DNA of 10,427 nt from CAZYTO01 sp964650405 (GTDB taxonomy: Bacteria; Acidobacteriota; Thermoanaerobaculia; Gp7-AA8): positions 1 to 10,427 of the forward strand of contig CAZYTO010000204.1 of assembly GCA_964650405.1 (NCBI GenBank), read 5' to 3'. Made by a program: the position numbers and the translations under genes. Positions within the stretch are counted from its first letter, which is position 1. Every line of letters starts with the position of its first letter. Below, piece by piece: positions 5,654 to 10,427 of this stretch. A model generated the notes under the pieces. It had not been told where the DNA came from and did no database searches. It saw only the letters and a list, made by a program, of their open reading frames with translations.

Positions 5654-6937
5654 ATGAAGCTGTTCCGCGCACGGGTCTACACGCCCATCGCCGATCCGTT
5701 TGCGGGTGCGGCCGAGCCGTCGTTCGTCTCCCATGACGACGGATTCGTGGCCGTCGAAGGGGATCGCATCACCGGCGTCGGCGACTGGAGCCGGCGGCCG
5801 CCCTGTGACGACGTCGAGGACCTCGGCCGTGAGTACCTCATCACGCCCGGGTTCGTCGATACGCACCTCCACGCGCCGCAACTGGAGATGATCGGCTCGT
5901 ACGGCGGGCACCTCCTGGAGTGGCTGAACCGCTACACCTTTCCCACCGAGGCGAAGTTCGCCGATCCGGAGCACGCCCGAACCGTGGCGCGGGCCTTCTT
6001 CGACGAGCTGCTGCACAACGGCACGCTCTGCGCGCTCATCTTCTCGACCATCCACCTCGAGGCGACCGACATCTTCTTCGCCGAGGCGGAGCGGCGCGGC
6101 TTCCGCGGAATCATCGGGAAAACGATGATGGACCGCAACGCTCCTGATTCGCTGCTGGAGAACGCGCGCGACTCGTATGACCAGAGCCGTGACCTGCTGG
6201 TGAAGTGGCACAACAAGGGACTGCTCCGCTACGCCATCACGCCGCGCTTCGCGCCGACGTCGACGCCGCGGCTGCTGGAATGCGCGGGAGACCTGAAACG
6301 CGAGTTTCCCGATGCCTACGTCCACACGCACATCTCGGAGAACCGCAACGAGGTCGCGTGGGTGCAGGAGCTCTTCTCGTTTCCCGAGTACGCGGACGTT
6401 TACGACCACTACGGCCTCCTCGGCGAGCGCAGCGTGCTGGCCCACGGCGTCTGGCTGACGGAGGAAGAGCTCGACCTGCTCAACCGCCGCGGGTCGCGCA
6501 TCTCCCACTGCCCCAACTCGAACCTCTTCCTCGGCAGCGGGCTGTTCAGGCTGCACCACGTTCTCGATGCAGGCGTGATCGTCGGTCTCGGCAGCGACAT
6601 CGGGGCGGGCACGACGCCCTCGATGCTCAACGCCATGGCCGACGCCTACAAAGTCCAGTCCGTGCAGCACGTTTCCCTCAGCCCGTTCCAGCTCTGGTAC
6701 CTGGCCACCCTCGGCGGGGCGAGGGCGCTGTCGCTGGACGGGGAGATCGGCAGCCTGGAGAAGGGCAAATCGGCGGACTTTCTCATCCTCGACCTCAACG
6801 CCACGCCGCTCATCGCCATGCGCAGCGCGCGCGCCTCGTCGATCGAGGATCTCCTGGCCGGGCTCATCTTCATGGGCGACGACCGGCTCGTCCAACGGGC
6901 ATTCATCGCCGGCCGCGAAGTACACCGGCGCGAGTGA
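5654..6937 (+). CDS. guaD: Guanine deaminase (zinc amidohydrolase)
   Basis: Hydrolyses guanine to xanthine and ammonia, feeding purine salvage or catabolism in the cytoplasm. 427 residues, normal for the family. A TIM-barrel amidohydrolase with the metal and catalytic residues in place: His71 and His73 in PGFVDTHLHAPQ, His226 and Glu229 in HTHISEN, His264 in VLAHG, and Asp315 in GSDIGAGTTPS. The HAPQ after the first His pair, GKTMMDRNAP at 155-164 and HCPNSNLFLGSG at 285-296 distinguish guanine deaminase from other amidohydrolases. The C-terminal SLEKGKSADFLILD strand pair is the composite beta-sandwich typical of the superfamily. No SD is visible; the heptamer array runs to 4 bases before the ATG. 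No other purine gene is nearby, so its control is unknown. Confidence 0.95.
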   Translation: MKLFRARVYTPIADPFAGAAEPSFVSHDDGFVAVEGDRITGVGDWSRRPPCDDVEDLGREYLITPGFVDTHLHAPQLEMIGSYGGHLLEWLNRYTFPTEAKFADPEHARTVARAFFDELLHNGTLCALIFSTIHLEATDIFFAEAERRGFRGIIGKTMMDRNAPDSLLENARDSYDQSRDLLVKWHNKGLLRYAITPRFAPTSTPRLLECAGDLKREFPDAYVHTHISENRNEVAWVQELFSFPEYADVYDHYGLLGERSVLAHGVWLTEEELDLLNRRGSRISHCPNSNLFLGSGLFRLHHVLDAGVIVGLGSDIGAGTTPSMLNAMADAYKVQSVQHVSLSPFQLWYLATLGGARALSLDGEIGSLEKGKSADFLILDLNATPLIAMRSARASSIEDLLAGLIFMGDDRLVQRAFIAGREVHRRE

Positions 6938-6943
6938 TAGCAA

Positions 6944-6975
6944 CTGGCAAAGGCCTTGCGCCGTCTCATTGCCAG
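6944..6975 (+). other. Short inverted repeat in the guaD/OB-protein gap
   Basis: CTGGCAA (6944-6950) and TTGCCAG (6969-6975) are a perfect 7-bp inverted repeat ending one base before the strong SD of the next gene. It could be a weak terminator for guaD or a leader hairpin; there is no T-run. Confidence 0.25.
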
Positions 6976-6990
6976 CAGGAGGTGTACGTC

Positions 6991-8277
6991 ATGAAATCAA
7001 TGATTTCGACGCTTCTGGCCCTGGTCGCTGTGTCCGCTTTCGCGCAATCGGGTCCGACTTTCAGGACAGCGACGGACATCCGTGACGGCGTTCGAGGCTC
7101 CCTGGTCGGGACGGTGACTTCGGTGATGGAGACGCGAAATCAGTTCGTGGTCGCGCCCGACGAGGACCGATACGGCACGGTCACCGTCCAGGGTGACGCC
7201 GCTTTGACCGTTTTCGCAGGCTTCGGCGGGGTCATCAACGGCGCCGCGGAGGTGTTCCAGGGCTCGCAGGGGATGTCCAACGTCCGCGTCGGCGATCGCG
7301 TGGAGGTCCGCGGCTCGGGGGCGGCGAACGCCGTCATCAATGCCGACCACGTCGTCCTCCTCGGACGGAACGTCCCGGCCGACCAGGTCGGTGTCGGCCA
7401 GACGCGAACGCCGTCCAGCCCCTCGACGCCGACGGCCCGCAGCTCGGCGACGAGCGACAGCGTCACGTCGCGCCTCGGCAACGTCGAAGGCATCGTCCGC
7501 CAGATCAGCGCAGACGAGAACCGCATCGTCATCCAGACGGACCGCCGCGAGATGATCACGGTCCGCGGCGCCAACGCGACGCCGGTTTATTACCACCAGG
7601 AGGTCTACCACATGGCCAACCTGGAGGTAGGCGACCGCGTGCGCATCACCGCCGAGTCGGCTTCCTCGACCGGCGATATCCGGGCGCGTTCCATCAACGT
7701 CGTCCAGAGCGTGCAGGAGCCCAACCGGCTTCCCTCCCGCCAGGTCGGCACGCTGACCGGGCGGGTCAGCCGGATCGAGCGCGGCACCAACTTCATCCGC
7801 GTCCAGCCGGATACCGGCCGCCTGGACGAAGTCCGTGTCGATCTCTCCGACACGGTCGACGAACGCAACCGCCGCGTCCGGGCCAATGACCTCCAGGCCG
7901 GCGACCAGGTGACGCTGTCGGGTACGTACACGAACGACGTCTTCGTCGCCGCGAGCGTCGCCCTCGAGGCGCCGGCGCGCCAGGGCGAAGTGGAAGTGAC
8001 GACGCCTCCTCCTCCGGCTCGCAGCACCCACGGAGACCTCGGGATCGTGACGATCTACGGCACCGTCACCCACGCCCTGAGCACGAGCGCGCAGCTCGTG
8101 GTCCGGGATGCGAACGGCGACCGCAGCCTGCATGTGTACGTCGCCGACGATCTCGTCGTGAAGGGCAAGGGAGGCTACACGACCGCGGACCAGCTCAAGG
8201 GCGGCGACGGCGTGGTGATCAAGGCCTACCGGGACGCCGAGGGGAACCTGATCGCACAGACGATTCGGGTGAGGTAG
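6991..8277 (+). CDS. Secreted protein with four OB-like (DUF5666-type) repeats
   Basis: 428 residues from the ATG at 6991, chosen because AGGAGGT (6977-6983) sits 7 bases upstream and a signal peptide follows. MKSMIST, a hydrophobic core and AFA before QS (residues 17-20) predict signal peptidase I cleavage after residue 18. Four beta-rich repeats follow at about 37-134, 171-240, 261-336 and 361-428. Each starts with a G-x-V-x-x-I/V strand (SLVGTVTSV, NVEGIVRQI, TLTGRVSRI, TIYGTVTHA), has a V-x-x-GD-x-V turn (RVGDRVEV, EVGDRVRI, QAGDQVTL, KGGDGVVI) and ends in a short strand such as IRARSINV. This resembles DUF5666/OB-fold extracytoplasmic proteins. Ser/Thr/Pro-rich linkers lie at 137-168 and 338-355. 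There is no catalytic motif; binding of a ligand, polymer or metal is possible but not shown. An in-frame internal start is listed separately. Confidence 0.88.
   Translation: MKSMISTLLALVAVSAFAQSGPTFRTATDIRDGVRGSLVGTVTSVMETRNQFVVAPDEDRYGTVTVQGDAALTVFAGFGGVINGAAEVFQGSQGMSNVRVGDRVEVRGSGAANAVINADHVVLLGRNVPADQVGVGQTRTPSSPSTPTARSSATSDSVTSRLGNVEGIVRQISADENRIVIQTDRREMITVRGANATPVYYHQEVYHMANLEVGDRVRITAESASSTGDIRARSINVVQSVQEPNRLPSRQVGTLTGRVSRIERGTNFIRVQPDTGRLDEVRVDLSDTVDERNRRVRANDLQAGDQVTLSGTYTNDVFVAASVALEAPARQGEVEVTTPPPPARSTHGDLGIVTIYGTVTHALSTSAQLVVRDANGDRSLHVYVADDLVVKGKGGYTTADQLKGGDGVVIKAYRDAEGNLIAQTIRVR
7598..7614 (+). promoter_or_regulatory. Internal in-frame SD and ATG within the OB-repeat gene
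   Basis: AGGAGGT (7598-7604), 7 bases, then ATG (7612-7614), in frame with the gene (Met208). The spacing equals that of the gene's real start (6977-6983 and 6991). The 22 bases ending in the ATG match the real start site at 18 positions. If used, it makes a 221-residue form without a signal peptide, starting in repeat 2. Confidence 0.4.
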
Positions 8278-8364
8278 GCGAGCGGGAGACGGGCGAGCGG
8301 GAGAACAGCTTGAGGCACAGTGGCATGCGCTCCCGCTCGCCGCTCGCCCACCCTCCCGCTCGCC
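8277..8364. repeat. GC-rich direct/inverted repeat cluster
   Basis: GGCGAGCGGGAG occurs at 8277-8288 and 8292-8303. Its exact reverse complement CTCCCGCTCGCC occurs at 8330-8341 and 8353-8364. The first copy overlaps the final base of the OB-gene stop codon. Nested pairing (inner 8292-8303 with 8330-8341, outer 8277-8288 with 8353-8364) gives a large two-step hairpin, possibly ending transcription of the OB gene, though no T-run follows. The remainder of the gap (8365-8406) holds no clear feature. Confidence 0.8.
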
Positions 8365-8406
8365 TGCCGCCACTGCCGCGCCCGGCATACTGTGGTTATT
8401 TGAAAT

Positions 8407-8799
8407 ATGAGCACACGCCTTGCTGTAGAGATTGGAGCGATGCAGCGACGCGACCTCCTCCCCGGCATCTCGGCCGAAGTGCCCCCGCCGAATATCGTCT
8501 TTGCCTCGGCACCGGTGATCCGGCGTGCACGGCGGATCGCGCTGGCGCGCGATGCCTTCGACGTTCTGCTGCTCGCAGCGGTCGACTACTTCATTGTGCA
8601 TTGGCCGTACGCGCGGCTGCCGTGGATGAATCGCCACGATTCGCTGGAGTTGCTGGTTGGACTGAACGTGGTGTTTGCCGGCTACCTCTGGATTGCCCGC
8701 TCCTTTCCGCGTTGGCGTGCGCAGCGCGTGGCGGCGACGTGGCGCCCTCAGGAGCAGGATCGCCTTATGTCTTCGCTGCGTTCGCGCGCGTACCGATGA
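8407..8799 (+). CDS. Small two-TM membrane protein of unknown function
   Basis: 130 residues; not recognised. Residues ~49-66 (DAFDVLLLAAVDYFIVHW) and ~79-98 (SLELLVGLNVVFAGYLWIAR) are hydrophobic and fit two membrane helices joined by a short loop (PYARLPWMNRHD). The segment before the first helix (RRARRIALAR) and the one after the second (PRWRAQR) are basic, so both ends probably face the cytoplasm by the positive-inside rule. The start is uncertain: the ATG at 8407 has no SD, and the ATG at 8440 (Met12) has GGAG only 2 bases away. Its 3' end overlaps the DUF3999-like gene on the other strand by 35 bp. The hydrophobic pattern and lack of low-complexity bias argue that it is real. Confidence 0.65.
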   Translation: MSTRLAVEIGAMQRRDLLPGISAEVPPPNIVFASAPVIRRARRIALARDAFDVLLLAAVDYFIVHWPYARLPWMNRHDSLELLVGLNVVFAGYLWIARSFPRWRAQRVAATWRPQEQDRLMSSLRSRAYR

Positions 8800-10027
8800 G
8801 GCGGGCCAGCACGACCAGCAGGCCGACTGTGGCCAGTCCCAGAGCCACCCAGAAGATCTTCACGTCGGCCGGTGCGCTCTCCGGCTTCGCTGTCGTGACG
8901 GCCGCAAGGGAGAGATCCCGTGCAGGCTCGCCGAGCACGCGGGGTGCGAGCAAGGCCATGTCGTACTGCGGCGATGCCGCCTGCGCGTTGCCGTAGAGCA
9001 ACGTGAGCGGCCCGCCGGAGCTGTAGAAGCGCAGGGCGATGGAAGGCATCTCCAGCGTTGCGGACGTCACAGGCAACGGCGCGTTGTCGCCTTCGCTGAC
9101 CGTGAGCTCCAGCTGTTTGTTGTCGTTCGATGCCAGTTCGAAGGTAAGAGGCGGCGGGGGCAGGTCCGGCTGGGTGCTGCGCCACGTCTCCGTGCCGAGC
9201 GTGTACGGCTCGCGGCCGTGGCGCGCGTCGCCGGCGGCCCGGAGCGAGACGCTGCGCTCGAACACTTTCGCGGAGGTCGTCAGGACGAGACGGGAGAGCG
9301 GCGGCAGGGTCTCGTACGGCAGCTCGAGCGCGTACCGCGACGTCGCGCCGTCCGCTGTGCGGGCCGGCAGTTTGAGCGGGATGGTGAGCGGTCCCGGCAC
9401 GTTCTCCACGATGTACGGCACTTGGCGGTCCGCCGCGTCGACGAGGCGCACATCGGCCACTTCGCGGCTGCGGGAGAGCACGTCGGCGTCGAGGGCCAGC
9501 CGGGTCACGCCGGCCGGCGAGGCCGGCACTTCGCGCGAGTAGCGAAAGTCGCCGCGGTTCACCGTCGCGCCGCGGAAGGAGGCGATCGTGGCCGTCTCCG
9601 CGGTTTGAGTGCTCGTGGGGCGAGCCGCACTCCCCCACTTCGCCAGCGGAGGCGTGCTCTTGGTGATCGCGGAACGGGAGGCCTCGATGTCGTAGGACGG
9701 TGCGGTGCGCCGGGCGTCGCCGTAGCTGGCGGTGACGTTTCCCGCGGCCGTCGTCTCGAACCAGATCCACGGCAGCGGAGCGAGCCTGGCCGTGATCCCG
9801 GTCAGGGCCAGGGGAGGATTGTTGCCGTCGTCGACCACCAGCTCCAGGTCGACGTCGTTCGCCTTCGAGATGGGAACGCCGAGGTCCGCGGCCACACCGC
9901 CGAAACGCTGGGCGCGTTTGAGCGTCGAAGTGCCGAGCAGCACCGGCATGATCACGCCGCCTTCCAGGCGCTGCGCGTAGACACTCGCGGCGCGGAAGAC
10001 CTCCCCGTTCGCCACAACTGCCCCCAT
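8765..10027 (-). CDS. DUF3999-like membrane-anchored protein, N-terminus lost at a junction
   Basis: 420 residues from the first ATG at 10027, but that ATG is probably not the real start; the true N-terminus appears cut off. GDFRYSREVPA at 159-169 and ADVRLVDAADRQVPYIVE at 191-208 match the style of DUF3999 proteins, and residues 391-411 (IFWVALG... then LLVVLARLIG) form one C-terminal membrane helix, so most of the protein should lie outside the cytoplasmic membrane. The beta-rich part is duplicated: residues 60-115 (DLELVVDDGNN... SYGDARRTAPSYDIE) align with 305-356 (QLELTVSEGDN... LYGNAQAASPQYDM), and residues 10-12 (VFR) align with 255-257 (VFE). By that alignment the first copy stops being recognisable at about residue 4. 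A signal peptide and the start of copy 1 are expected but missing. No function is known for the family. Confidence 0.7.
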   Translation of the reverse strand: MGAVVANGEVFRAASVYAQRLEGGVIMPVLLGTSTLKRAQRFGGVAADLGVPISKANDVDLELVVDDGNNPPLALTGITARLAPLPWIWFETTAAGNVTASYGDARRTAPSYDIEASRSAITKSTPPLAKWGSAARPTSTQTAETATIASFRGATVNRGDFRYSREVPASPAGVTRLALDADVLSRSREVADVRLVDAADRQVPYIVENVPGPLTIPLKLPARTADGATSRYALELPYETLPPLSRLVLTTSAKVFERSVSLRAAGDARHGREPYTLGTETWRSTQPDLPPPPLTFELASNDNKQLELTVSEGDNAPLPVTSATLEMPSIALRFYSSGGPLTLLYGNAQAASPQYDMALLAPRVLGEPARDLSLAAVTTAKPESAPADVKIFWVALGLATVGLLVVLARLIGTRANAAKT

Positions 10028-10427
10028 TGCCACGATCGGCCAGTTCGGCCCCCGGGGCGTCGATCCGGTCCGCAAGCTGGCCCGACAAACCATCGACGTG
10101 GGCCCCGCCGTCCGCGGCCTGCTTAACCCCTTCAGCACGGTGGCCGACAGCGTCGCCGCGGCCTACCGGGATAAGCTGTTCGGGGATAAGACGCTCCAGG
10201 ATCTCCCCGAACAGCCCGAGTTCGTGCTCAACGCCACCAACGTCCAGACCGGGGCCCTGTGGCGGTTCACCCGGAAGTTCATGGGCGATTACCGCGTCGG
10301 CCGCGTGCCCGACCCGAAAGTTTCCCTGGCGGTCGCGGTCGGCGCCTCGTCGGCGTTCCCGCGCTTCCTGTCGCCCGTGCACCTCAGGCTGAATCCGGGG
10401 GACGTCCTGCCCGGGGACCCGCCCGGG
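10023..10427 (+). CDS. Patatin-like phospholipase fragment (both ends missing)
   Basis: The frame is open from 9981 to the window end but has no ATG before 10276, deep inside the domain. The 135 residues from 10023 read like the middle of a patatin-like acyl hydrolase: GLLNPFSTVADSVAAAYRD, then a TLQDLP stretch, FVLNATNVQTG, a tract ending MGDYRVGRV, and AVAVGASSAFPRFLSPV. These enzymes use a Ser-Asp dyad to hydrolyse lipid esters. The GxSxG serine and the glycine-rich oxyanion loop should lie ~100 residues upstream and are absent, because the DUF3999-like gene occupies that DNA on the other strand. The DGG/DGA aspartate would lie beyond the right edge. The recognisable domain begins abruptly at ~10025, marking a junction. 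Recognised from family pattern, not a search. Confidence 0.65.

Noticed and set aside
5603..6943. Long minus-strand ORF of 446 codons opposite guaD
   Set aside because: Arg/Val/Asp-rich translation without domain pattern; a mirror of the guaD coding frame in GC-rich DNA.
6997..8637. Long minus-strand ORF of 546 codons opposite the OB-repeat gene
   Set aside because: Same shadow effect; Arg/Ala/Asp-rich, and the plus-strand gene has an SD, a signal peptide and clear repeats.
9990..10050. Insertion sequence or att site at the DUF3999/patatin junction
   Set aside because: No terminal inverted repeat, target duplication, tRNA or transposase/integrase is visible near the joint.
8675..10126. Plus-strand ORF of 483 codons at 8675-10126
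   Set aside because: Arg/Gly/Val-rich shadow of the DUF3999-like gene; no recognisable domain.
8748..10382. Minus-strand ORF of 544 codons overlapping the DUF3999-like gene
   Set aside because: Arg/Gly/His-rich low-information translation; the other minus frame has the membrane helix and internal repeats. It also runs through the patatin region in antisense.

Overview
The window is high-GC bacterial chromosomal DNA, densely coding, with genes on both strands and short intergenic gaps. The gene set is MetX, an LDH-like malate dehydrogenase, a bacterial ATP-dependent DNA ligase of the archaeal/LigB type, guanine deaminase, a secreted multi-OB-fold protein and a DUF3999-like membrane-anchored protein. 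Together with the leader repeats this would fit an Acidobacteriota-like or similar soil/environmental lineage, but no marker here fixes the taxonomy, so that is inference. No rRNA, tRNA, CRISPR array, transposase or phage gene was found.

Layout. Positions 1-874 (minus) hold most of homoserine O-acetyltransferase (metX), running off the left edge. Positions 900-1012 are a 7-bp-periodic, inverted repeat region. Positions 1014-2651 (minus) encode an ATP-dependent DNA ligase. A 263-bp divergent gap (2652-2914) carries heptamer repeats on both sides and leads into mdh (2915-3844, plus). An A/T-richer patch follows with two small minus-strand genes, a protein with two tandem ribbon-helix-helix (RHH) units (4090-4479) and a 72-aa unknown (3854-4072). 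They are probably one operon with its own sigma70-like promoter and a palindromic candidate operator. Reading right from the same gap are a DEDDy 3'-5' exonuclease (4584-5555) and, after another heptamer array, guanine deaminase (5654-6937). A secreted protein with four OB-like repeats (6991-8277) comes next, then a GC-rich direct/inverted repeat cluster (8277-8364) and a two-TM small protein (8407-8799). A membrane-anchored DUF3999-like protein (8765-10027, minus) runs tail-to-tail into the small protein. The last ~400 bases code on the plus strand for the middle of a patatin-like phospholipase with no start. They abut the truncated N-terminus of the DUF3999-like gene, so there is a junction near 10010-10025 that is either an assembly chimera or a rearrangement.

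How the genes work together. Most are unrelated housekeeping functions: methionine biosynthesis, the TCA cycle, purine catabolism, and DNA joining and trimming. What links several of them is the leader architecture. Four genes (metX, ligase, mdh, guaD) have 4-7 copies of a degenerate 7-bp unit shortly before the start codon, and at three of them (ligase, mdh, guaD) the unit is of the same GRNCAAC type in the sense of transcription. The most system-like candidate is the tandem-RHH plus 72-aa module. The most original sequence features are the heptamer leaders, an in-frame internal Shine-Dalgarno/start in the OB-fold gene that copies the gene's own start site, and the terminal gene junction.
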